Part shown: one piece after another, positions 1-8,430 of the stretch
Layout of the letters: every line of letters starts with the position of its first letter
Position numbering within the stretch: position 1 is the stretch's first letter
Origin: DASSUW01 sp963792385
GTDB lineage: Bacteria; Actinomycetota; Thermoleophilia; Solirubrobacterales; Solirubrobacteraceae
Reading direction: 5' to 3'
NCBI GenBank assembly: GCA_963792385.1
Contig: CAWBVZ010000012.1
Coordinates: 1,178,001-1,242,000, forward strand
Length of the DNA stretch: 64,000 nucleotides
Made by a program: the position numbers and the translations under genes
The notes under the pieces: generated by a model
Databases searched by the model: none
What the model was told of the DNA's origin: nothing
The model's input: the letters and a program-made list of their open reading frames with translations, nothing else

Positions 1-741
1 CGGGTTCATGAACTCGCCGCATCCCCAGGGCGTGCCGGTGAGGAGCACGTCGCCGGGCTCGAGCGTGAAGGCCCGCGAGCAGTGCGCCAGCAGCTGGGCA
101 ACGCCGAAGAGCATGTGCTCCGTGCTCGAGTCCTGCACCGTCTCGCCGTTGACGCGCGTGTACAGGGCGAGTCGCTGCGGGTCGCCGATCTCGTCCGGCG
201 TGACGATCTCGGGCCCGAGCGGGCAGAACGTGTCGAGGCTCTTGCCGCGCGTCCATTGGCCGTCGCCGAATTGCAGGTCGCGCGCGGACACGTCGTTCGC
301 GACCGTATAGCCCAACACGCCTTCGAGCGCCGCCTCCTCCGTCACGTTACGGAGCGGCGATCCGATCACCGCCGCCAGCTCGACCTCCCAATCAACGCGC
401 GACGTCAGCGTGGCGTCGAAGACGATCGCCTCGTCCGGTCCGATGACGCTCGACGGGAACTTCGCGAACACGAGCGGTGCAGCCGGAGCCTCCAGCCCCG
501 CCTCGCGGATGTGGTCGAGGTAGTTGAGACCGATCGCGACGATCTTGCCCGGGCGCAGCGGCGCCTCGGGAACCGGGTTCGCCAGCGGCTCGGGCGACGC
601 TTGATCCGCCGCCTGTCGGAGCGCGGCGGCACCGGAGCGGACGAGCGCGCCGAGGTCGTCGGACGCAAGCGCATGCCAGGACTCGCCACGGCGCACTGCC
701 GCGACGCGACGATCGAGGACGCGCATCTGGGCCAGGCGCAT
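1..741 (-). CDS. Fumarylacetoacetate hydrolase family protein (3' end outside window)
   Basis: The gene reads leftward and runs off the window, so the C-terminus is missing; 247 residues are visible. The FAH fold is clear: an IGLNY segment near residues 70-74, the acidic metal pair in WEVELA (E119, E121), NDVSARDLQ with D150, and the late motif LLTGTPWGCG (234-242). Family members hydrolyse C-C bonds of acylpyruvates or isomerise and decarboxylate ring-cleavage products in aromatic catabolism. Start ATG at 741; another in-frame ATG lies at 726. It diverges from the aminotransferase at 857, with 115 bases between. The substrate cannot be read from sequence. Confidence 0.88.
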   Translation of the reverse strand, partial: MRLAQMRVLDRRVAAVRRGESWHALASDDLGALVRSGAAALRQAADQASPEPLANPVPEAPLRPGKIVAIGLNYLDHIREAGLEAPAAPLVFAKFPSSVIGPDEAIVFDATLTSRVDWEVELAAVIGSPLRNVTEEAALEGVLGYTVANDVSARDLQFGDGQWTRGKSLDTFCPLGPEIVTPDEIGDPQRLALYTRVNGETVQDSSTEHMLFGVAQLLAHCSRAFTLEPGDVLLTGTPWGCGEFMNP

Positions 742-856
742 ATGGCCGCGAGCGTACCGGCGCGGCGTCGCGCGATGCCGCGCCGCCGCCGATTGAGCGG
801 TGTTACGCGCAACAGTGAGCGCGGCGAACACGATCGGCACGCGTAGCATCCGCGCG

Positions 857-2047
857 ATGCCAGCCCCCGAACTGTCCCAGCGCGCCCTGTCGATGCCGGC
901 CTCCGGCATCCGGGAGATGATGGGGCGTGCGGCCCGCATGGACGACGTCGTGCACCTCGAGGTGGGGGAGCCGGGGTTCCGGACGCCCGACCACATCATC
1001 GAGGCCGCGCTGCGCGCCGCGCGCGATGGCCACACGCGATACACGCCCGCGGCCGGTGTCCCGGCGCTGCGCGAGGCGGTGGCAGACCGCGTCAGCGAGC
1101 GCTGGGGTCGCGCGGTGACCCCCGGGCAGGTCATCGTCACCGTGGGAGGTGTCAACGCGATCGCGCTGGCCGGCCTCGCCGCGCTCGACCCCGGGGACGA
1201 GGTGCTGCTCCCGGATCCCGGCTGGCCCAACTATCTGAGCATGGCCGAGCTGGCCGGCGCTACCGCGGTCATGTATCCGCTGCCGACTGAGCGCGGCTTC
1301 GCCCCCGACCCCGACCAGCTCGCCGCGCTCATCACGCCGCGCACGCGCGCGTTGGTGATCAACACTCCCGGCAACCCAACCGGCGGCGTGTTCGACGCAG
1401 GTGTCGTCGAGGCCCTCGTGGCCCTGTGCGAGCGGCACGGGATCCGCCTGATCTCCGACGAGATGTACGAAGACCTCGTGTTCGGCACGAGCCACGTGTC
1501 CGCCGGCGCCGGCGCCGATGAGGTCATCTACGTCTCGGGCTGCTCGAAGACCTACGCGATGACCGGCTGGCGCATCGGCTTTGCCGTCGCGCCCGAGCCC
1601 GTCGTCACCGCGATGGAGCGGCTGCAGGAGCCGCTCGTGTCGTGCGCGTCGTCGATCTCGCAAGCGGCCGCCGTCGCGGCGCTACGCGGACCCCAGGGCT
1701 GCGTCGGCGAGATGCGCGATGCGTACGAGCGGCGCCGCGACACCGTCGTCGAGCTGCTCGGCCCGGAGCTCGTGCCGGTCACGCCCTTGGGCGGCTTCTA
1801 CGCGATGGTCGACCTCGGCGCGACCGGCATCCGCGGCATGGAGCTCGGGCTCGCGGTGCTCGAGTCGGCGCGCGTCGCCACCGCACCGGGCGCCGCGTTC
1901 GGGACGACTATCGACGGCTTCGTCCGCGTGTCGTTCGCGGGTGCCGACGAAGAGGTCCAGGAGGGCTGCCGCCGGCTGCTCGAGTTCCACGCCGCTCACC
2001 AGCCGATGGCGACCCCGTCCTTGCGCGGGTCCGAGCCGCCGGCGTAG
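857..2047 (+). CDS. Class I/II pyridoxal-phosphate aminotransferase
   Basis: A 396-residue fold-type I aminotransferase. Visible features are the N-terminal VVHLEVGEPGF segment, the NTPGNPTGG loop, the SDEMYED segment and the PLP lysine K231 in SGCSKTYAMTGWR. It should move an amino group between an amino acid and a 2-oxoacid in the cytoplasm; specificity is not readable. The start was set at ATG 857 (MPAPELSQRAL), where homology-like sequence begins; the frame is open further upstream to 800. Its 3' end overlaps the convergent gamma-glutamyltransferase gene by 52 bases. Confidence 0.9.
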   Translation: MPAPELSQRALSMPASGIREMMGRAARMDDVVHLEVGEPGFRTPDHIIEAALRAARDGHTRYTPAAGVPALREAVADRVSERWGRAVTPGQVIVTVGGVNAIALAGLAALDPGDEVLLPDPGWPNYLSMAELAGATAVMYPLPTERGFAPDPDQLAALITPRTRALVINTPGNPTGGVFDAGVVEALVALCERHGIRLISDEMYEDLVFGTSHVSAGAGADEVIYVSGCSKTYAMTGWRIGFAVAPEPVVTAMERLQEPLVSCASSISQAAAVAALRGPQGCVGEMRDAYERRRDTVVELLGPELVPVTPLGGFYAMVDLGATGIRGMELGLAVLESARVATAPGAAFGTTIDGFVRVSFAGADEEVQEGCRRLLEFHAAHQPMATPSLRGSEPPA

Positions 2048-3570
2048 GCGTCGCCGCGGCGCATCGCGAGCTGGGCGCCGCCGGCCTCGAACCGCACGAG
2101 CGGCTCGAGCTCGTGTCCGCGCTTCGCCAGCGCGTCGGCCAGCCCGGGGTCGAAGCCGGGCTCGATCGCGAGCCGCCGACCGCCGACCGCGCGCCAGCGC
2201 GGCGCGGCGATCGCGTCCTGCGGCTCCGCGCCGTCCTCGAGCAGCGCGCGCAGGATCTGCTGCTGGCCTTGCGGCTGCATGAACCCGCCGACCACGCCCA
2301 GCGCGGCCACGAACTGGTCGTCCGCGCCGACCATCGCTGGGATGATCGTGTGGAACGGCCGCTTGCCCGGCGCCACGCAGTTGGGGTGCCCGTCCTCGAG
2401 CGTGAAGCCCGCGCCGCGGTTCTGGAGCGTGAATCCGAGGCCCGGAACGGCGATCCCGGAGCCGAACCCCTCGTACACGCTCTGGATGAACGAGCAGCTC
2501 CCCCCGTCGCGAGTGGCGACGGCCACGTAGACGGTGTCGCCGGGCCGGCCCGCGGTCGCCTCGATGGCCCGGTCGTCGGCGATCGCTGCACGCCGCAGCG
2601 CGATGTAGCGCGGATCGAGCAGGGCAGCGGTCAGGTCGACCGCCGCGCGCGGATCGCCGACGTGCGCCGCGGCGTCCGCGACCGCGAGCTTGATCGACTC
2701 GATCGCCACGTGCTCGCGCGCGGCGCGATCGGGCACGGCGGCGCCGCCGTAGATGGCAAGCGACTCGAGCACCACGATGCCCTGGTTCGGGAGCGGCAGC
2801 TCGAAGACGTCGTGGCCGAGGAACGAGGTCGAGATCGGCTCCACCCACTCCGGTCCGGTCCACGCCTCGATGTCGTCCCTCCGCAGCGGTCCGCCGGCCG
2901 CGCTCACCGCGTCGCCGATGCGCGCCGGGACGTCGCCCGCGTAGAACGCCGCCGGCCCGCCGCTCGCGATCGCGCGCAGCATGGCGCCAAGCTCAGGGTT
3001 GGCGAACCGCTGGCCCGCCGCCGGCGGTATCCCCCCGGGGAGGAACAGGGCGGCCGCCGCGGCGTCGCGCGCGAGCTTGTCGGCCGCCATCGCCCACTCC
3101 TCGGCGATCCGCGGCGCGACCGCGAAGCCGCGCTCGGCGAGGTCGATGGCGGGTTGCAACACGGTGTCGAGACCGAGCCGGCCGAAGCGCGCGAGCAGCG
3201 CATCCCAGCCCGCGACCGCCCCCGGCACCGTGATCGACCACGGGCCGTCGGTCGGCATCACCGTGTGCCCGGCGTCACGCAGTGCCGCGACGCTCAGACC
3301 CTTCGGCGCGACTCCGGAAGCCGCCAGCGCCGTCGGCGCGGGCTCGGACGGCGGCCAGAACAGCGCGAACGCGTCGCCGCCGATGCCCGTCGACCGCGGA
3401 TCGACGACGCACAGGACGGCCGCGGCGGCGACGGCGGCGTCCGCCGCCGAGCCGCCGAGATCGAGCATCTCGACTGCGGCGCGTGCGGCATCCGGATGGC
3501 TGGTCGCGACGGCGCCGCGCTCTCCTCGGACCGCGACGGGCTCTCGCGTCTGGCTCGCCGGTTCCCCCAT
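1996..3570 (-). CDS. Gamma-glutamyltransferase family protein
   Basis: A 524-residue Ntn-hydrolase of the gamma-glutamyltransferase superfamily. The precursor should cleave itself before the threonine in GDTVYVAVA, which becomes the nucleophile of the small subunit; downstream GFGSG and PGKRPFHT match the family. No signal peptide is obvious, so it is probably cytoplasmic, resembling YwrD-type members rather than exported GGT. Start ATG 3570 is supported by a strong AGGAGG eight bases upstream; the frame extends to 3666 but without a ribosome site. It diverges from the GntR regulator. Expected activity is hydrolysis or transfer of gamma-glutamyl groups or similar amides; the substrate is unknown. 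Confidence 0.88.
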   Translation of the reverse strand: MGEPASQTREPVAVRGERGAVATSHPDAARAAVEMLDLGGSAADAAVAAAAVLCVVDPRSTGIGGDAFALFWPPSEPAPTALAASGVAPKGLSVAALRDAGHTVMPTDGPWSITVPGAVAGWDALLARFGRLGLDTVLQPAIDLAERGFAVAPRIAEEWAMAADKLARDAAAAALFLPGGIPPAAGQRFANPELGAMLRAIASGGPAAFYAGDVPARIGDAVSAAGGPLRRDDIEAWTGPEWVEPISTSFLGHDVFELPLPNQGIVVLESLAIYGGAAVPDRAAREHVAIESIKLAVADAAAHVGDPRAAVDLTAALLDPRYIALRRAAIADDRAIEATAGRPGDTVYVAVATRDGGSCSFIQSVYEGFGSGIAVPGLGFTLQNRGAGFTLEDGHPNCVAPGKRPFHTIIPAMVGADDQFVAALGVVGGFMQPQGQQQILRALLEDGAEPQDAIAAPRWRAVGGRRLAIEPGFDPGLADALAKRGHELEPLVRFEAGGAQLAMRRGDAYAGGSDPRKDGVAIGW

Positions 3571-3600
3571 CGTGCGCGACCTCCTAAGATCGTAGCCATG

Positions 3601-3610
3601 TTGTATCCAA
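3601..3610. promoter_or_regulatory. Candidate GntR/FCD operator (site A), TTGTATcCAA
   Basis: The ten bases TTGTATCCAA match the palindrome TTGTATACAA with one mismatch. The site lies in the 74-base divergent gap between the gamma-glutamyltransferase gene and the GntR gene. Related sites occur at 4472 and 15078, suggesting regulation by the adjacent GntR protein. Binding is inferred. Confidence 0.5.
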
Positions 3611-3644
3611 ATTTCGGTGTAGATTTGCACAAGCACGAGGCGCG

Positions 3645-4382
3645 ATGACGGACACTGCCGACGCACCGACTGAGAAGGAGCCGCCCGGCCGCGGCGCGCG
3701 GCGCGGCCGCCGCCTGCTCTCGCACGAGATCTTCACGGCGCTCGAGGCCGCGATCATCACCCGCGAATATCCGCCGGGCACGCACCTCGTCGAAGAGGAC
3801 ATCGCGGCCGAGCGCGGCGTGTCGCGCATGCCGGTCCGCGAGGCCTTCCGCATGCTGCAGCGGGCGGGCTGGATCGAGGTGACGCCGTACGCCGGGGCGC
3901 GGGTGCGCTTTCCGGAGCTGCACGAGCTGCGCGCCGTGTTCGAGCTCCGGCACAGGCTCGGCCAGTTCGCGGCCGAGCTGGCCGCGATGCGCGCGACACC
4001 GGAGCAGCATGAGCGCCTGCGAGAACTCGTCGAGGCAGGTACCGCGGCAGCCGAGGGCGGCGACAGGTTTGCGGTGGCCGAGCTCAACTGGGAGTTCCAT
4101 CGCGTCCTGGCGTCGTGTACCCACAACGCCGCGCTCGAGCGCACGCTCGACGACCTGGACAAGCAGATGCGCTGGCACTTCGCCGCCACGGGCAGCGCGC
4201 GCGGCCGCGAGTCGTGGCTCGAGCACGCCGACATCATCGCCGCGGTGCTCGCCCGCGACGCGGCCCGCGCAGGCCAGCTGACGTTCGAGCACAGCCGGCG
4301 CAGCGAAGAGGCGTACATGCGCGAGCTCATGTCGTATTCCGCGGTCCTCTCGGACCCGGTCTCGCCGCCCGCCGCGACCTAG
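3645..4382 (+). CDS. GntR family transcriptional regulator, FCD (FadR-like) type
   Basis: A 245-residue one-component regulator. An N-terminal winged helix (about 25-95) contains GTHLVEEDIAAERGVSRMPVREAFRML, read here as the typical GntR recognition region, then a wing and AGARVRF. The C-terminal all-helical FCD domain (about 100-230) carries ELRHRLGQFAAELA and the conserved H..FH-type positions (NWEFHRVLA, LEHADIIAAV) that bind metal or carboxylate effectors in this family. It lies between the gamma-glutamyltransferase (divergent) and the M24 gene (same strand). GTATAC-type palindromes beside it and its neighbours suggest it controls this cluster and itself. The ligand is unknown. Confidence 0.9.
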   Translation: MTDTADAPTEKEPPGRGARRGRRLLSHEIFTALEAAIITREYPPGTHLVEEDIAAERGVSRMPVREAFRMLQRAGWIEVTPYAGARVRFPELHELRAVFELRHRLGQFAAELAAMRATPEQHERLRELVEAGTAAAEGGDRFAVAELNWEFHRVLASCTHNAALERTLDDLDKQMRWHFAATGSARGRESWLEHADIIAAVLARDAARAGQLTFEHSRRSEEAYMRELMSYSAVLSDPVSPPAAT

Positions 4383-4452
4383 ACGCGCACCGGTCTCGCG
4401 CGGCCGTCGGGCTGTCCCGGACGCGAATTGCACCTTCTCCGGATCCGTCTCG

Positions 4453-4480
4453 TTGACGACTTGGATTCAGATCGTATACA
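4453..4480 (+). promoter_or_regulatory. Predicted promoter for the M24/OCD operon
   Basis: A TTGACG box (4453-4458) and a TATACA box (4475-4480) are separated by 16 bases, a good sigma-70-type match, 31 bases upstream of the M24 start codon. The -10 box lies inside the GTATAC palindrome, so a repressor bound there would block RNA polymerase. Confidence 0.55.
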
Positions 4481-4481
4481 G
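4472..4481. promoter_or_regulatory. Candidate GntR/FCD operator (site B), TcGTATACAg
   Basis: GTATAC-centred palindrome with two mismatches to TTGTATACAA, overlapping the predicted -10 box of the M24 promoter. It belongs to the set of three similar sites in this cluster. Confidence 0.5.
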
Positions 4482-4511
4482 TCGCTGAGGGGTCGACGAC
4501 GGAGGAGCTAG

Positions 4512-5711
4512 ATGGATTTTCCGCGCAGCGAGTACGAGCAGCGCGTCGAGCGCGCGTTGGCTCTGATGGAGGAGTCCGGGCTGGACGCGCTGATGATCAC
4601 CGGCGATTTCACCGCGTCGCAGAACTACCGCTACTTCTCGGGTCACGTCCCCCGGGACTTCCAGGCCAACTCGGCGCGGCCGCACATCTTCGTGCTCACC
4701 AAAGAGGGCAAGACGGCCCTCGCCGTCCACTTCTTCTCCGAGGGTCCGGCGCGCCAGACGTGGGTCGAGGACATCCACGTCTACACCCAGCCGTTCGGCA
4801 GCAAGGACCTCCTCGCCGTGCTCGAGCGCGCCGGCGTCACCAGCGGCACGGTCGGCGCCGAGCTCGGGCTCGACCAGCGGATGATGATGCCGGTCGGCGA
4901 CTACGAGGCCGCGAAGGACGCGCTCCCGAATTGCCGGTTCGCCGACGCCGGTCCGCTCATCTGGAGGCTGCGGATGATCAAGTCGCCTGCCGAGGTCGAG
5001 GCGATCACCGAGGCCGACCGCATCAACAACGAGGCCCTGCAGTCCACGTTCGCGGAGGCCTCGATCGGCATGACCGAGCGCGAGATCTACGACATCTGCG
5101 CCAAGGCGCTGATCACCAACGGCTCGAACCTCCCGCCGTTCTCGCAGATGACGATCTCGTCGAGCCTGCGCCACAAGGGCAAGGGGATGATCACGCCGTT
5201 CTCGGGGCCGACCGACGAGCCGCTCGGCGAGGGCGACGTCGTGTTCATCGACTCCGGCGCGGTCCACCGCGGCTACTGGGGCGAGTTCAACCGCATGGCC
5301 GTGATGGGCGAGCCGACTGACGACCAGAGTCACTGGCACGAGCTCACCCGCCGGATCGTCCGCCGCTCGATCGACGAGGTGCTGCGGCCCGGCATCACCT
5401 GCGATGCCGCGATGCGCGAGTGCTTCGCGCTCTACGAGGAGGAGGGCGTCGGCGATGCGCGCCAGCTCAGCGCCTACCGCGAGTACCCGTTCTTCCACAT
5501 ATGTCACGGCCTCGGGCTCCACTCGAGCGAGCTGCCCCTGGTGCGGCTGACCGACGACACCGTGATCGAGGCCGGGATGGTCTTCTCCGTCGAGGCGTAC
5601 CTCGGGTCAGACGACATGCGCTACGGCTCCGAGGAGGACGCGCTGGTCACCGACAACGGCTGCCGGATCCTGTCTCAGCCCACCGACGACGGCCTCTTCG
5701 TCATCACATGA
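4512..5711 (+). CDS. M24 family metallopeptidase (Xaa-Pro peptidase/creatinase fold)
   Basis: A 399-residue protein with an N-terminal creatinase-type domain (about 1-150) and a pita-bread catalytic domain (about 160-399). Metal-site elements are D247 in VFIDSGAVHRGYWGE, the histidine region HGLGLHSSELP, E in GMVFSVEA and E in GSEEDALV. The usual second aspartate is E258 here (GEFNR), which may change metal use or substrate. A GGAGGAGCT ribosome site precedes ATG 4512. It overlaps the next gene by ATGA. M24 plus OCD-family pairs occur in ectoine and related amino-acid derivative pathways, but the other ectoine genes are not seen here. Substrate unknown. Confidence 0.88.
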   Translation: MDFPRSEYEQRVERALALMEESGLDALMITGDFTASQNYRYFSGHVPRDFQANSARPHIFVLTKEGKTALAVHFFSEGPARQTWVEDIHVYTQPFGSKDLLAVLERAGVTSGTVGAELGLDQRMMMPVGDYEAAKDALPNCRFADAGPLIWRLRMIKSPAEVEAITEADRINNEALQSTFAEASIGMTEREIYDICAKALITNGSNLPPFSQMTISSSLRHKGKGMITPFSGPTDEPLGEGDVVFIDSGAVHRGYWGEFNRMAVMGEPTDDQSHWHELTRRIVRRSIDEVLRPGITCDAAMRECFALYEEEGVGDARQLSAYREYPFFHICHGLGLHSSELPLVRLTDDTVIEAGMVFSVEAYLGSDDMRYGSEEDALVTDNGCRILSQPTDDGLFVIT

Positions 5712-6733
5712 GCGATACGGCTGCGGGCAACGGCGGTGGGCGCACCCTGAACCTGTCGATGCGGCAGGTGAAGGAGCTGCTGTCGATGGATGACTGCATC
5801 TCCATCCAGGAGGAGGTGTTCCGGCAGAACGGCGACCAGACGGCCTGGAACGGTCCGAACGCCTGGATCTTCCCGAACCCCGAGGTGATGACGCACCCGG
5901 GCACCGGCAAGATGATGTGCGGCGGTATCGAGCCCGAGTGGTGGGGGATGAAGCTGCTCGGGACGCGCGAGGGCGGCCCGGATGACCGCAACCGCATGCA
6001 GCTGCTCGCGCTGTTCAACGCCGAGACGCTGCTCCCCGTCGCGGTCATGGAGGCCAACTACCTCGGCCACGTCCGCACCGGGGCCGGCGCCGCGATCGCT
6101 TCCAAGTACCTCGCGCGCAAGGACGCGCGCGTGATCGGTGTGCTCGGCGCGGGCGCGACCGCGCGCTTCGCGCTGCTCGCGCACAAGTCGCTGGGCTGGC
6201 CGGTCGAGCGCGTCTACATCTACAGCCGGTCGCCGGCGAACCGCGAGGCGTACGTCCGCGAGATGGGCGAGCAGACCGGGTTCCAGATCGAGGCGCTCGA
6301 CAACCCCGAGGACGTCGTCCGGCGCGCGGAGATCCTCATCACCGGCACCGCCTCGAGCGTGCCGGCGTTCGAGGCCGACTGGGTGCAGCCGGGCACGCAC
6401 GTCAACGCGATGGGGCAGCGACAGGAGATCGATCCGCAGCTGTTTCTGCGCACGCGCAACATTGCGGACGAGATCGCGATCGCCACCAGCGACGGCAAGC
6501 TCAGCGTTGCCATCGCCAAGGGCGTGATCACGGCGGAACACGCGCACGCCGGGCTGGGCCAGGTCGTGGCGGGCATTCGCCCGGGGCGCGAGTCGGACGA
6601 CCAGATCACGCTGTTCGACAGCTCCGGCCTGACCGTGCAGGACATCGCGGCGGGCGTGCACGTGCTCGAGCGCGCTCGCGAGCGTGGCATCGGCGCGGCC
6701 ATGGAGTTCAACCACGACGACGCGCTGTGGTAA
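5708..6733 (+). CDS. Ornithine cyclodeaminase/mu-crystallin family protein
   Basis: A 341-residue NAD(P)-dependent enzyme. A Rossmann segment VIGVLGAGATARFALLAHKS lies about one third of the way in, followed by IYSRSPANRE, ILITGTASSVPAF and HVNAMGQRQEID, the family pattern. Members interconvert cyclic or imino amino acids and oxo or amino acids (ornithine cyclodeaminase, alanine dehydrogenase, ketimine reductase). The start ATG overlaps the M24 stop codon (ATGA), so the two are translationally coupled and probably act in sequence. The exact reaction is not readable from sequence. Confidence 0.87.
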   Translation: MSDTAAGNGGGRTLNLSMRQVKELLSMDDCISIQEEVFRQNGDQTAWNGPNAWIFPNPEVMTHPGTGKMMCGGIEPEWWGMKLLGTREGGPDDRNRMQLLALFNAETLLPVAVMEANYLGHVRTGAGAAIASKYLARKDARVIGVLGAGATARFALLAHKSLGWPVERVYIYSRSPANREAYVREMGEQTGFQIEALDNPEDVVRRAEILITGTASSVPAFEADWVQPGTHVNAMGQRQEIDPQLFLRTRNIADEIAIATSDGKLSVAIAKGVITAEHAHAGLGQVVAGIRPGRESDDQITLFDSSGLTVQDIAAGVHVLERARERGIGAAMEFNHDDALW

Positions 6734-6764
6734 CGGCCGCCGAGCACGATCGCGTGCCGGCCGT
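6733..6764 (+). other. Intercistronic inverted repeat
   Basis: An ACGGCC/GGCCGT outer pair encloses a GCACG-ATCG-CGTGC inner hairpin directly after the OCD-family stop codon. There is no U-tract. It may stabilise or partially terminate the upstream message and so adjust binding-protein expression relative to the enzymes. Function inferred. Confidence 0.35.
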
Positions 6765-6825
6765 AGACGTCGCATCTTTGACGGGGTGGTGACCATGACC
6801 GCCGCTCCGCCCTTCCACATCAATC

Positions 6826-6837
6826 GGTGTGCACACC
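6826..6837. promoter_or_regulatory. Perfect palindrome GGTGTGCACACC upstream of the binding-protein gene
   Basis: A 12-base perfect palindrome ends 15 bases before the start codon of the ABC binding protein. It is a candidate operator or translation control site. No match to a named regulator is claimed. Confidence 0.3.
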
Positions 6838-6852
6838 ATGGGGGTGTAGGCG

Positions 6853-8397
6853 ATGGGTTTCTGGAGAGGCAGCACAGCTTGCGCAGTCGCGCTTGCGGTT
6901 CTCGTCCTGAGTGGTTGCGGAAGCGACTCGGACGGCGGAGGTAGCGGCGCCCGCGACGGCGGGTCTGAGGGCTCGCCCGCCGGCGCGAGCAAGGTCGTCG
7001 TCGCGACCGCGACCGATCCGACCACGCTCGATCCGCTCCTCGCCGACGACGGCGCCGAGCGACTGGTCAACGACAGCATCTACGACATGCTGCTCACGCG
7101 CGATCCGGACGGCAACTTCGTCCCGAGCCTGGCGACCGAGATGCCCAAGCAGATCGATACGACGACGTGGCGGTTCAAGCTGCGCGACGGCGTGAAGTTC
7201 TCGAACGGCGAGCCGTTCGACGCCGACTCCGTGGTGGCGTCCGTCAAGCGCGTGCTCGATCCCGATTTCGCCTCGGGTCAGTCCGGGTTCTACACCGGCA
7301 TGAAGTCGGCCAAGAAGGTGGACGCCACGACGGTCGACGTCATCACGTCGACGGAGGATCCGCTGCTGCCGAACCGCATGGCATTCATGAAGATGGTCCC
7401 ACCGAAGGCGAGCCAGTCGGCCGACTTCGCCGAGAAGCCCGTCGGCACCGGGCCGTATCTCTTCGGCGATCGCACGGTCGGCGAGTCGATCACTCTCAAG
7501 GCCAACCCCAACTACTGGGGCGACGCGCCTTCGGTCCAGGAGGTCCAGGTGCGCACGCTCGAGGACGAGAGCGCGCGGCTGGCGGCGCTCAAGAGCGGCG
7601 AGGTAGATCTCGTCCTCAACCTGTCGCCGGACTTCGCCGACCAGGTGCCGAAGTTCATCAACGTGCCCGGCGCCGAGAACATGAACGTGCTCCTGCTCAA
7701 CAAGGAGCCGGGCGTCACGGACGACGTGCGCGTTCGCCAGGCGCTCAACTACGCCATCGACAAGGAAGCGATCGCCAAGAGCCTGTACAGCGGCTACGCG
7801 CGGCCGCTGAAGTGCTCGACGGTGCCGCCGCAGGCGTTCGGCCACAACCCGGACCTGGAGCCGTATTCCTATGACCCGGAGAAGGCGAAGCAGCTGATCC
7901 AGGAGGCCGGCGCGACCGGCAAGACAATCTCCTTCGTCTCCACGCCCGACCGCTGGGTCAAGTCCCGGGACGTGTCCCAAGCGGTTGCGGCCTACGTCAA
8001 GGCGGTGGGCCTGAAGCCCAAGCTCGAGCTCAAGAACTGGGACAACTACCTCGAGGACATCCTCGCCAAGCGCAACCGGCCGGAGATGCTGTTCCACTCG
8101 TCGACGAACGACCTGCTCGACGCCGACCGCCAGATCAGCACGTACTACCAGTCCACGAGCCAGCTCGCGTCGTACAAGAACGCGGAGGTCGACAAGCTCG
8201 CCGACGAGGCGCGCTCGGAGCCCGACGAGGACAAGCGGGTCGCGGACTACAACGAGCTGGAGAAGATCGCCTGCGACGACGCGTCGCACATCTTCCTGGT
8301 CAACCTCGACGACATGTACGGCCTGTCGGATCGGCTGGACTGGCAGCCGCGCGTGGACCAGCGCGTGTTCTACAAGGACATGAAGCTGACCGGATGA
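6853..8397 (+). CDS. ABC transporter substrate-binding lipoprotein, family 5 (DppA/OppA-like)
   Basis: A 514-residue exported binding protein. A lipoprotein signal ends at LSGC with the lipidated cysteine C22, followed by a Ser/Gly/Asp-rich linker. The SBP_bac_5 body includes TDPTTLDPLLADDGAERL near the mature N-terminus, TTWRFKLRDGVKFSNG, PVGTGPYLFG and RQALNYAIDKEAI, all standard for peptide/nickel/opine binding proteins. It captures substrate outside the membrane for the permeases that follow. A 119-base gap separates it from the OCD gene; the ribosome site is weak. The ligand cannot be assigned, but linkage to M24, M20-like and GGT genes favours a peptide or amino-acid conjugate. Confidence 0.92.
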   Translation: MGFWRGSTACAVALAVLVLSGCGSDSDGGGSGARDGGSEGSPAGASKVVVATATDPTTLDPLLADDGAERLVNDSIYDMLLTRDPDGNFVPSLATEMPKQIDTTTWRFKLRDGVKFSNGEPFDADSVVASVKRVLDPDFASGQSGFYTGMKSAKKVDATTVDVITSTEDPLLPNRMAFMKMVPPKASQSADFAEKPVGTGPYLFGDRTVGESITLKANPNYWGDAPSVQEVQVRTLEDESARLAALKSGEVDLVLNLSPDFADQVPKFINVPGAENMNVLLLNKEPGVTDDVRVRQALNYAIDKEAIAKSLYSGYARPLKCSTVPPQAFGHNPDLEPYSYDPEKAKQLIQEAGATGKTISFVSTPDRWVKSRDVSQAVAAYVKAVGLKPKLELKNWDNYLEDILAKRNRPEMLFHSSTNDLLDADRQISTYYQSTSQLASYKNAEVDKLADEARSEPDEDKRVADYNELEKIACDDASHIFLVNLDDMYGLSDRLDWQPRVDQRVFYKDMKLTG

Positions 8398-8430
8398 GTC
8401 TCAACTGATGCCGTTGCGGACCGGATCTCG

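Noticed and set aside
1642..3648. Open frame of 668 codons on the plus strand opposite the gamma-glutamyltransferase
   Set aside because: Arg/Ala-rich composition without any motif, fully antisense to a gene with clear family signatures; typical GC-rich shadow frame.
4512..6733. Ectoine degradation operon
   Set aside because: M24 and OCD-family genes fit, but no EutA/EutB-, DoeB- or DoeD-type gene specific to ectoine use was seen; kept only as a comparison.
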